From assembly GCA_018711785.1 (NCBI GenBank), contig DVHW01000259.1:1-6619 (forward strand): a DNA stretch of 6,619 nt. Reading direction: 5' to 3'. Position numbers and translations under genes: made by a program. Positions 1 to 5,594 of this stretch are shown here, piece by piece (the stretch's first letter is position 1; each line of letters starts with the position of its first letter). The notes under the pieces were generated by a model. That model did not search any database. It saw nothing but the letters and a program-made list of their open reading frames with translations, and was not told the origin of the DNA. This DNA comes from Candidatus Galloscillospira excrementavium (GTDB lineage Bacteria; Bacillota; Clostridia; Oscillospirales; Oscillospiraceae).

Positions 1-28
1 CCCAGTGACCGCTGTCTGCCGCCACAGC

Positions 29-57
29 AAAAGGCCGGGTCCATGACCCGGCCTTTT
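29..57. terminator. Bidirectional intrinsic terminator downstream of frlB
   Basis: A perfect 9-bp GC-rich stem (GGCCGGGTC / GACCCGGCC) closes a three-base CAT loop. It is flanked by AAAA on the left and TTTT on the right, so it can work as a rho-independent terminator in either direction. It begins 23 nt beyond the frlB stop codon and should end the frlD-frlB transcript. It could also end a plus-strand gene entering from the left, but no such gene is visible in positions 1-28. A near-identical hairpin occurs at 2101-2127. Confidence 0.85.
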
Positions 58-80
58 CGGCGATGTTTTAATGATAAACC

Positions 81-1148
81 TCAATAATCGAACTGCCGGT
101 AATACCGCCGGATGGACAGGGGGTGGCGCAAAAACAGCTCCAGGTAGGCGTCCACCCGGTTGTTCACCCCGTGCATCATCAGGTGGGACAGGCTCCCCCG
201 GAACTCCGGGCTGATGCCGGGCATGGGCAGCTCTTTCGTGTCGATGATGGTGTAGTTGCCGCAGACTTTCGGCAAAAACCTGGCCACCCGCTCCCCCAGG
301 GGGCGCTGCTCGTCCTCCCCCAAAAAGAGGGTCACCGGGGTGTCCGCCACGATGATCTCCTGCATCCCGTGGAAGAACTCGCCGCAGCTGATGGACTTTG
401 TCCGGAGCCACAGCTGCTCCTCCCAGTAGCACATGGCGTAGGAATAGGTGGCCCCGTACTGGTTCCCCGCGCCGATAAAGTAGTGGGGCAGGTCCGGGTG
501 CTCTTTTGCGAAGGCAGCTTTCTTTTTCGCGTAATCATAGGCCCAGGCGTCGCACTCCTTCTCAATGTCCGCCAGGTCCTGGGCCAGGTGGGCCTCCATC
601 TCCCGGTTGTACTGGTCATAGTCGGGGAACTCCCCGTTTTTGTACAGCAGGTAGTTTGCCACCATGTAGAATTTCAGCTGCTCGTTCTGGGGGTAGCAGA
701 TCAGGTAGTCCCATTTCCCCGGCTGGGTGAGGGCCGAACCGGGGGTGTCGATAAAGGCGACCACCCTGGCGCCCAGGGCCTTCACCTTGTCCACCAGCTC
801 CACCATCTCCTTGGTGTTCCCGGAGACCGAGGAGTACACCAGCACCGACCGGCTGGTAAACCGCCGGTTCCCCGTGGTGAGGAACTCGGCGGCGTTTTCC
901 GCGTACACAGGCAGGGCGGTCTTGCCCCGCAGGTACACCTCCGCCTGCAGTGCCGAGGCCCAGGTGCCCCCGATGCCCATGTACCAGATGCCGTCGAAGC
1001 CCTCCTCCCACAGCTGGTCCACGATCTGCTCGATCTGGGGGCGCAGGGCCAACGCCCCGTTGACGCTGTCCACCGCTTTCCCCTCGTTGAAATTCCGCAG
1101 GCAGGGGCCCTCCGGCTCCCGCCACAGCGCAGTCCCTTGATATGCCAT
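81..1148 (-). CDS. frlB: Fructosamine-6-phosphate deglycase, SIS domain (FrlB family)
   Basis: This 355-residue cytoplasmic enzyme should split fructoselysine-6-phosphate, or a related Amadori compound, into glucose 6-phosphate and the free amine. Two SIS (sugar isomerase) modules are visible. The first has a GIGGTWAS loop at residues 58-65 and the SSVSGNTKE phosphosugar-binding motif at 106-114. The second starts near residue 222. The segment SCGEFFHGMQEI (254-265) and the C-terminal RRYYRQFDY closely match remembered E. coli FrlB (SGEFRHGPLEI; RRYYGGLVEY). Glu244 and His260 are 16 residues apart, as are the catalytic Glu/His pair I recall for Salmonella FraB. The ATG at 1148 was chosen because AAAGGAG lies just upstream; the open frame continues further, but only as a shadow of frlD. 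The gene follows frlD by 26 nt in one operon. Family assignment is firm. The exact substrate (fructoselysine, fructose-asparagine, glucoselysine) cannot be read from the sequence. Confidence 0.88.
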   Translation of the reverse strand: MAYQGTALWREPEGPCLRNFNEGKAVDSVNGALALRPQIEQIVDQLWEEGFDGIWYMGIGGTWASALQAEVYLRGKTALPVYAENAAEFLTTGNRRFTSRSVLVYSSVSGNTKEMVELVDKVKALGARVVAFIDTPGSALTQPGKWDYLICYPQNEQLKFYMVANYLLYKNGEFPDYDQYNREMEAHLAQDLADIEKECDAWAYDYAKKKAAFAKEHPDLPHYFIGAGNQYGATYSYAMCYWEEQLWLRTKSISCGEFFHGMQEIIVADTPVTLFLGEDEQRPLGERVARFLPKVCGNYTIIDTKELPMPGISPEFRGSLSHLMMHGVNNRVDAYLELFLRHPLSIRRYYRQFDY

Positions 1149-1174
1149 CTTTCTCGCTCCTTTCTCCAATCCTG

Positions 1175-1966
1175 TTACCATGCCCCGAAATAGCCCAGCG
1201 TTTCCGAGGCGTTCCGGGCGCCGGCCTCCATGGCCGCCTCGATGGGCTGCCCCTGGGAGTAGGCCACCAAAAATCCGGCGATATAGCTGTCCCCCGCTCC
1301 CAGGGTGTCCACCACCTGGGGGCAGGGCACCACGCCGAAGCTGTGGAACCGCTCCCCATCCCAGCACAGGCTGCCCCGCTCCCCCAGGGTGGCGGTGACC
1401 AGTTTGGGCCCCCGGGCGGCGTAGCCCTGCATCTGCCGCCGCAGGGCGGGGGTGTCCTCTCGGGCGGAGAAGAACAGGTAGTCCGTATAGGGCAGCGCCT
1501 CCCGGCAGGCCGGGTCCTCCGGCCGGTCCGCCCCGTCGAAAGCCGTGGGCACGCCCCGGGCCTGCAGCTCCCGGAACTGGCCGCCCACCTTGCCCCACAG
1601 GTCGCACACCACCACGTCGAACCCCTGGAGGAAATCCAGGTCCTCCGGGCTCAGGCGGTAGTCCGCCAGCACCCCCTCGTCGTAGTCCCCCAGCACCCGG
1701 TCGCCGTCCTCCAGCAGCACCTGGGTGACGGCGGTCTTGCCCGGCTTCTGACGCAGGCGGGACACATCCACCCCTTTTTCCGCCACCGCCCTGCGCAGCA
1801 GATCCCCGAACGGGTCGCTGCCCACCGGGCCCACATAGGCGCTCTGGGCCCCCAGCCGGGCGGCGTACACCGCCATGTTCACCGGGCCCCCGCCGGGGAA
1901 GGCCGTTCCCCCGTTCAGATTTTCATAGTAGTCGATGCAGTTGCTGCCTACCGCCGCGAATTTCAT
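1175..1966 (-). CDS. frlD: Fructosamine kinase, PfkB/ribokinase family (FrlD, fructoselysine 6-kinase-like)
   Basis: This 263-residue cytoplasmic sugar kinase should use ATP to phosphorylate the sugar part of an imported Amadori product at C6, making the substrate for FrlB. The N-terminal substrate-binding stretch PGGGPVNMAVY is at residues 24-34. The PfkB signature DTLGAGDSYIAGFL is at 220-233, with catalytic-base Asp226 and the anion-hole glycines GAG before it. Similarity to remembered E. coli FrlD runs the full length, including RVxGDYxEGVxADxxLS (90-106), TLGExGS (193-199) and the terminal GAW. Length matches the family. The ATG at 1966 follows AAGGAGG with six bases between. It is the first gene of the operon, with a promoter at 2032-2060 and frlB directly downstream. 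No transporter or GntR-type FrlR regulator is present nearby. Glucoselysine or fructose-asparagine kinase activity remains possible. Confidence 0.9.
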   Translation of the reverse strand: MKFAAVGSNCIDYYENLNGGTAFPGGGPVNMAVYAARLGAQSAYVGPVGSDPFGDLLRRAVAEKGVDVSRLRQKPGKTAVTQVLLEDGDRVLGDYDEGVLADYRLSPEDLDFLQGFDVVVCDLWGKVGGQFRELQARGVPTAFDGADRPEDPACREALPYTDYLFFSAREDTPALRRQMQGYAARGPKLVTATLGERGSLCWDGERFHSFGVVPCPQVVDTLGAGDSYIAGFLVAYSQGQPIEAAMEAGARNASETLGYFGAW

Positions 1967-2031
1967 GGTATGCCTCCTTGGTCCAGAATTTTCCGCGGGG
2001 GCAGGGCCGCCGCGGCACATCCGTCACCCCC

Positions 2032-2060
2032 ATTATACCGGACCGGGCCGCCGCCGTAAA
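2032..2060 (-). promoter_or_regulatory. Predicted sigma-A promoter of the frlD-frlB operon
   Basis: Read on the minus strand, a perfect TATAAT -10 box (2037-2032) is preceded after 17 bp by TTTACG (2060-2055), which matches four of six -35 positions. Transcription would begin near 2025 and leave a leader of about 59 nt before the frlD ATG. The surrounding sequence is very GC-rich, so the -10 box stands out. The leader holds two CCGCGG palindromes that could pair, but no riboswitch that I recognise. Confidence 0.65.
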
Positions 2061-2100
2061 GGCGTGGGGGGAATTTTCCTCCTCCCGCCGGAAGCGCGGG

Positions 2101-2127
2101 AAAGGCCGGGTCCATGACCTGGCCTTT
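2101..2127. terminator. Hairpin downstream of the carboxylesterase gene, probable terminator
   Basis: The arms GGCCGGGTC and GACCTGGCC enclose a CAT loop and are flanked by AAA and TTT. The hairpin starts 36 nt beyond the esterase stop codon, so it probably ends that minus-strand transcript before the frl promoter. One base differs from the copy at 29-57. On the minus-strand RNA this gives an A-C mismatch in mid-stem, while on the plus-strand RNA it gives a tolerated G-U pair. It should therefore be weaker than the first copy in the direction where it is needed. No plus-strand gene approaches it. Confidence 0.6.
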
Positions 2128-2163
2128 CGCCTGCTGCCAAACCGGTGGTCCCGGCTGTTTCTC

Positions 2164-3744
2164 TTAAAAGACCCAGGCGCTGCCGCCCTCTTCGTCCTCG
2201 TCCTCCGCGGGTTTGGGCTGGGGCACAAAGGCGGGCTTATAGGCCTGCGCCAAGGGCAGCAGCTCGTCGTGGAGGTTCACCTTGGCCTCGCAGGTGTCGT
2301 CAAACACCATGGTGACCAGCTTGCCCTCCTGGCACTTGTCCCACTGGGGCAGGCCGTCGCAGTTGGGGTCGCCGGTGCGGGCGAAGTTCACAAAAGCCCC
2401 GCTCATCACGGCATCCAGCATGTCCCCGTTCTCCTGCTGGCAGATAGGCACCAGGGCGCCGTTGTGGAAGAAGTAGGGGATGTCGGAGCAGTGCCAGGCC
2501 GGCCGGCCCCCGTCGAAGTCAAACACCTTGGCGAACAGGTAGTTGTACACCGGGGCGCTGGCCTCCTTGGCCTTCTTGGCGGTGTATTCCAGGGTGGCGG
2601 GCAGGAAGAACAGGTCGTAGTCGGGGGCGAAGGCCTCGTTGGTGTGGGGGAAAGCCTTGCGGAAGGCCTCCAGCACCTTCTGGCCGCCCTCCTCGCCGAA
2701 GTGGGCCTTGACCAGGGCCTCCCGCTCCGGCACCGGCAGGCTCAGCCGCTCGCCCTGGGGGGCAAAGGCGGTAAACTCCGCGATAACGCTGCCCACCATG
2801 GTGGGCTTCTGCAGGGAGGAGGCGGAGAAGTCCCCGGCCAGGGGGTCGCAGGTGTAATACTTGTTAGGCTGGGGGGACCAGTTGACCCGTTTGCCCTGGC
2901 GCTCCAGGGCGGCGCAGGCTTTGTTCACCGCCCAGATAAACTGGGGCACAGGCACCTTCTCCAGCTTCTCGGCGTCCTTTTCGTCGATCTGCAGGGCCTG
3001 CAAAATCTCCAGCACCAGCTCCTTGGGGGAGCAGGTGGAGTCAAAATCCCCGGCGGGGATAACGCCGGACATAACGATCATCTTCTGGAACAGGTCCTCC
3101 GCTTCGGGGATCTGCCCCAGCACGGTGACCTTGGCTCCGCCGCCGGACTGGCCGAAGATGGTGACGTTCTCCGGGTCGCCGCCAAAGGCCGCGATATTTT
3201 CCTTTACCCAGCGGAGGGCCTCCACCAGGTCGGCCATGCCCACGTTCACAGAATTCCAGTACTTCTCGCCGAAGTCGGACATATCCAGATAGCCAAAGGC
3301 GTTGAGCCGGTGGTTTACCGTGACTACCACCACGCCGTCTTTTTTCGCCAGATTGAAGCCGTCGTAGGACACCTGCTCAATGGAGGAGCCGGCGGCGTAC
3401 CCGCCCCCGTGAATCCAGAACAACACCGGCTTTTTGGTGGCAGGGTCACAGGCGTCGGTCCAGACGTTCAGGTACTGGCAGTGTTCGGAGCTGGGCCAGA
3501 ACCGGTGGGGGATCATCACCTCGCCGGTGGGCATGGGCTCAGAGAGCACCGGGCAGATCATCCCGTAGCTGCCCGCGTCCTTCACGCCCTCCCAGGGGGC
3601 GACGGGCTCGGGCATCTGGAACCGCTTGGCCTTGGCGTAGCGGATGCCGTAGAAGTGGTCCACCCCGTCGTAGCGGAAACCACGCAGCTTGCCTTTCGTG
3701 GTCTCCACAATGGGGGATGTCTTGTTCATCACAAATTCTTTCAC
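2164..3744 (-). CDS. Type-B carboxylesterase (para-nitrobenzyl esterase/PnbA-like)
   Basis: This 526-residue serine hydrolase of the alpha/beta-hydrolase fold should hydrolyse carboxylic esters; its natural substrate is unknown. The oxyanion-hole motif is IHGGGYAAGS (111-120) and the nucleophile elbow is FGQSGGG with Ser200 (most relatives have GESAGG). The acidic member is probably Glu323 in VIAEFTAF, and the base is His418 in WHCSDIPYFF. No signal peptide or membrane segment is seen, so it is cytoplasmic. The tail after residue 505 is unusual: proline-rich, then a run of Asp/Glu (513-519). I chose the GTG at 3744, not the in-frame ATG at 3729, because GGGAGG (3752-3757) sits seven bases before the GTG. 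The gene is monocistronic, divergent from the response regulator, with its own strong promoter and a downstream hairpin. Family is certain; physiological role is not. Confidence 0.9.
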   Translation of the reverse strand: MKEFVMNKTSPIVETTKGKLRGFRYDGVDHFYGIRYAKAKRFQMPEPVAPWEGVKDAGSYGMICPVLSEPMPTGEVMIPHRFWPSSEHCQYLNVWTDACDPATKKPVLFWIHGGGYAAGSSIEQVSYDGFNLAKKDGVVVVTVNHRLNAFGYLDMSDFGEKYWNSVNVGMADLVEALRWVKENIAAFGGDPENVTIFGQSGGGAKVTVLGQIPEAEDLFQKMIVMSGVIPAGDFDSTCSPKELVLEILQALQIDEKDAEKLEKVPVPQFIWAVNKACAALERQGKRVNWSPQPNKYYTCDPLAGDFSASSLQKPTMVGSVIAEFTAFAPQGERLSLPVPEREALVKAHFGEEGGQKVLEAFRKAFPHTNEAFAPDYDLFFLPATLEYTAKKAKEASAPVYNYLFAKVFDFDGGRPAWHCSDIPYFFHNGALVPICQQENGDMLDAVMSGAFVNFARTGDPNCDGLPQWDKCQEGKLVTMVFDDTCEAKVNLHDELLPLAQAYKPAFVPQPKPAEDEDEEGGSAWVF

Positions 3745-3784
3745 AGCAGTACCTCCCAAACGAAATTTGGTTGCATTTGATAAC

Positions 3785-3812
3785 ATTATAATAAATTTTA
3801 CCGGAAAATCAA
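3785..3812 (-). promoter_or_regulatory. Predicted strong promoter of the carboxylesterase gene
   Basis: On the minus strand, TTGATT (3812-3807) is followed after 16 bp by a perfect TATAAT (3790-3785). Transcription should begin near 3778, giving a leader of about 34 nt before the GTG start. The AT-rich setting contrasts sharply with the coding sequence on either side. A 10-base dyad brackets the -35 box (see separate entry), which suggests regulated expression. Confidence 0.75.
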
Positions 3813-3833
3813 CCGTGAAAATGGGTAAATTTT
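3793..3833. promoter_or_regulatory. Imperfect dyad across the esterase promoter, candidate operator
   Basis: AAATTTTACC (3793-3802) and GGTAAATTTT (3824-3833) are inverted repeats matching at nine of ten bases, with centres 31 bp apart, close to three helical turns. The left arm sits between the -10 and -35 boxes and the right arm lies just upstream of -35. That placement suits a dimeric or tetrameric repressor. AT-rich sequence produces such dyads by chance fairly easily, so this is tentative. Confidence 0.3.
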
Positions 3834-3880
3834 CGCCCCAAGGTCGGTGAATTTGACGGCGCGTTCCCAGTCGCCCGCCC

Positions 3881-3909
3881 TTGACAACCGGGCAAAACTC
3901 CGTTACCCT
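3881..3909 (+). promoter_or_regulatory. Possible promoter of the response regulator gene
   Basis: A perfect -35 hexamer TTGACA (3881-3886) is followed after 17 bp by TACCCT (3904-3909), which matches only three of six -10 positions. Transcription would start near 3916, right at the ribosome binding site, leaving a leader of about 15 nt. The bases CCTTGAC at 3879-3885 also match six of seven bases of the heptamer repeated upstream of the ABC transporter, so the regulator might bind its own promoter. Confidence 0.45.
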
Positions 3910-3930
3910 GATAGGAAAGGAGGGAGCGCT

Positions 3931-4599
3931 GTGAACACCATCGCCGTCATCGAGGACGACCTGCCCATCGGCAACCTGCTGGAGGAGGTCCTGACCAAAG
4001 CGGGCTACATTGTGCGCCGGGCCTATTCCGGCACCGAGGCCCTGTACCTTTTCCAGCGGGAAAAGCCCGACCTGGCCCTGCTGGACCTGATGCTCCCCGG
4101 GCTCTCCGGGGAGGAGGTGCTGCCCCATCTCGCCGGCGTGCCGGTGATTGTCCTCACCGCCAAGGCCGGGGTGGAGGACAAGGTAAAGCTGCTCCTGGGC
4201 GGGGCGGCGGACTATTTGACCAAGCCCTTTGAGATCCCCGAGCTGTTGGCCCGCGTCCAGGTGCGGCTGCGGGAGCGCCGGACGCCCCGCTCCCCGGTGC
4301 TGCGGTGGGAGGACCTGGAATTGGACGAGACCAGCCGCCAGGTCACGGTGGGCGGCACTCCCGTCCACCTGACCCGGACGGAGTACGCCCTGTTAAAGCT
4401 CCTGCTGCAAAACCAGGGGCGGGCGGTGGCCAAGTCGGTGATTTTGGACTCCATCAGCCGGGACACCCCGGACTGCACCGAGAGTTCCTTAAAGCAGCAC
4501 GTGAGCAATCTGCGGAAAAAGCTGCGGGACGCCGGGGCCGGGGACTGCATCCAGTCGGTGTGGGGCATTGGGTTCCTGCTGGGAGAGCCCAAATCTTGA
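3931..4599 (+). CDS. OmpR/PhoB-family two-component response regulator
   Basis: This 222-residue protein pairs an N-terminal receiver domain (about 1-115) with a C-terminal winged-helix DNA-binding domain (about 124-218). The receiver has its acidic pocket at Glu8-Asp9-Asp10, the phosphoacceptor Asp52 in LLDLMLPG, Thr76 and Lys98 (TKPF). The output domain carries LTRTEYALLKLLL (148-160), a recognition-helix region SSLKQHVSNLRKKL (185-198) and the wing WGIGFLL (211-217). The GTG at 3931 follows AAGGAGG with seven bases between; the frame stays open further upstream but without a ribosome binding site. The gene lies 80 nt before the ABC transporter genes, and its last codons and stop form the first of the TCTTGAC repeats. 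Its likely job is to activate that transporter. No histidine kinase is in the window, so its partner is either beyond the right edge or elsewhere. Confidence 0.93.
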   Translation: MNTIAVIEDDLPIGNLLEEVLTKAGYIVRRAYSGTEALYLFQREKPDLALLDLMLPGLSGEEVLPHLAGVPVIVLTAKAGVEDKVKLLLGGAADYLTKPFEIPELLARVQVRLRERRTPRSPVLRWEDLELDETSRQVTVGGTPVHLTRTEYALLKLLLQNQGRAVAKSVILDSISRDTPDCTESSLKQHVSNLRKKLRDAGAGDCIQSVWGIGFLLGEPKS

Positions 4600-4635
4600 C
4601 GAAATCTTGACCCTTTTCTTTGCCGGTTTCTTGAC
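4594..4635 (+). promoter_or_regulatory. Four tandem TCTTGAC-like heptamers, candidate response-regulator operator
   Basis: TCTTGAC occurs exactly at 4594-4600, 4605-4611 and 4629-4635, with a degenerate copy TCTTTGC at 4617-4623. Start-to-start distances are 11, 12 and 12 bp, about one helical turn each, so all copies face the same side of the DNA. Direct repeats at this spacing are typical of OmpR/PhoB-family regulator sites. The exact pair also fits the TCT-N8-TCT pattern described for the NisR box. The first copy overlaps the stop codon of the regulator gene, and the last two fall at about -41 to -23 relative to the predicted start site. Confidence 0.6.
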
Positions 4636-4642
4636 CATTCCC

Positions 4643-4651
4643 TGGTAACAT
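4643..4651 (+). promoter_or_regulatory. Possible extended -10 promoter of the ABC transporter operon
   Basis: TGGTAACAT provides a TGn extension followed by TAACAT, four of six matches to TATAAT. No good -35 hexamer lies 17 bp upstream (4623-4628). That is common for promoters activated by a response regulator bound there, and the heptamer array ends in exactly this region. The start site would be near 4658. An alternative is TTGACC (4631-4636) with TACCAA (4654-4659), but its start site would fall inside the ribosome binding site. Confidence 0.4.
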
Positions 4652-4679
4652 GGTACCAAACCGCAAGGAGGTATCACAC

Positions 4680-5594
4680 ATGGAAGCAGTTTTGCAGACC
4701 TATGGGCTGTGCAAGCGCTACCGGCGCTTTACCGCCCTGGAAAACGTAAACATGCACGTGCCCAAGGGGGCCATCTACGGCCTGGTGGGCAAAAACGGCG
4801 CGGGCAAGACCACCCTCATCCGGGTGATTTGCGGCCTGCAGGAGCCCACCGCCGGGGACTACACCCTGTACGGGGCACGGCTGGGGGACAAGGCCCTCCA
4901 CCGGGCACGGCGGCGGATGGGCGCGGTGGTGGAGACCCCCTCCCTCTACCCGGACATGACCGCAGAGCAGAACCTGAAGCTCCAGTACCGGGTACTGGGC
5001 CTGCCGGAGGACAAAGGCATCGACGGGATATTGGAGCTGGTGGGCCTGTCAAATACCGGGAAGAAAAAGGCCGGGCACTTCTCCCTGGGCATGAAGCAGC
5101 GGCTGGGCATCGCCGTGGCCCTGTGCGGCGACCCGGACTTCCTGGTGCTGGACGAGCCCACCAACGGCCTGGACCCCCAGGGCATCGTGGAGATGCGGGA
5201 GCTGATCTTACAGCTCAACCGGGAGCGGCAGATCACGGTGCTCATCTCCTCCCACATATTGGACGAGCTGGCGAAGCTGGCCACCCACTACGGCTTTTTG
5301 GACGGGGGCCGGCTGGTGCGGCAGGTCACCGCCCAGGAGGTGGAGGCCGCCTGCCGCAAGTGCTTGCGGGCCACTGTCACCGACGCCCACGCCCTGTGCC
5401 TTGTGCTGGACCAGCTGGGCCTGCCCTACGCCGTGGCCGGGGATAACCAGGTGGACATCTACCAGCAGGTGAACGTCACCCAGCTGGTGGATGCCCTGAG
5501 CCAGAAGGGCTGCCAGCTCCTCTCCCTCAAAGAGCGGGACGAGAGCCTGGAGAGCTACTTTATCAACCTGGTGGGAGGTGAGCGGGGTGAGTAA
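4680..5594 (+). CDS. ABC transporter ATP-binding protein, LanF/BcrA-like with E-loop
   Basis: This 304-residue ATPase should power an exporter together with the two downstream permeases, at the inner face of the membrane. Walker A is GKNGAGKT (37-44), the signature is SLGMKQRLG (135-143), Walker B is FLVLDEP (154-160) with catalytic Glu159, the D-loop is GLDP (163-166) and the switch is His192. At the Q-loop position the sequence reads VVETPSLYPDMT (83-94), with Glu85 replacing glutamine. This substitution is described for lantibiotic-immunity LanF proteins and their BcrA-type relatives. A C-terminal domain follows residue 220, without membrane segments. The ATG at 4680 is preceded by AAGGAGG with eight bases between. 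The gene overlaps the permease start by eight bases, so translation is probably coupled. Antimicrobial-peptide immunity or resistance is inferred from the E-loop, the neighbouring regulator and the paired permeases; the substrate is unknown. Confidence 0.9.
   Translation: MEAVLQTYGLCKRYRRFTALENVNMHVPKGAIYGLVGKNGAGKTTLIRVICGLQEPTAGDYTLYGARLGDKALHRARRRMGAVVETPSLYPDMTAEQNLKLQYRVLGLPEDKGIDGILELVGLSNTGKKKAGHFSLGMKQRLGIAVALCGDPDFLVLDEPTNGLDPQGIVEMRELILQLNRERQITVLISSHILDELAKLATHYGFLDGGRLVRQVTAQEVEAACRKCLRATVTDAHALCLVLDQLGLPYAVAGDNQVDIYQQVNVTQLVDALSQKGCQLLSLKERDESLESYFINLVGGERGE

Noticed and set aside
1..28. Possible end of a gene at the left edge
   Set aside because: Only 28 bases precede the terminator, too few to support a coding call on either strand.
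123..1193. A 356-codon open frame on the plus strand opposite frlB
   Set aside because: Composition is dominated by His, Val, Pro and Gln with no domain, and it mirrors a well-conserved SIS-domain gene. It is an antisense shadow.
1149..1607. N-terminal extension of frlB into the frlD coding region
   Set aside because: The extra 153 residues are low-complexity Gly/Pro/Arg sequence overlapping conserved frlD codons, and a good ribosome binding site marks the ATG at 1148.
3727..3729. ATG as the start of the esterase
   Set aside because: It is 22 bases from the only good ribosome binding site, whereas the GTG at 3744 is seven bases away. It would remove only five residues, so the functional reading is unchanged.
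1978..3780. A 600-codon open frame on the plus strand opposite the esterase gene
   Set aside because: It lies antisense to a gene with a full catalytic triad, is rich in His, Gly, Val and Gln from reversed GC-rich codons, and shows no recognisable domain. It is a by-product of high G+C.
3853..3858. TTGACG as an additional -35 box for the response regulator
   Set aside because: No -10-like hexamer is found 16-18 bp downstream (the sequence there is CGCCCT).
5578..5580. GTG at 5578 as the start of the first permease
   Set aside because: It overlaps the GGGAGG ribosome binding site itself. The GTG at 5587 has correct spacing and gives an N-terminus that aligns with the second permease.
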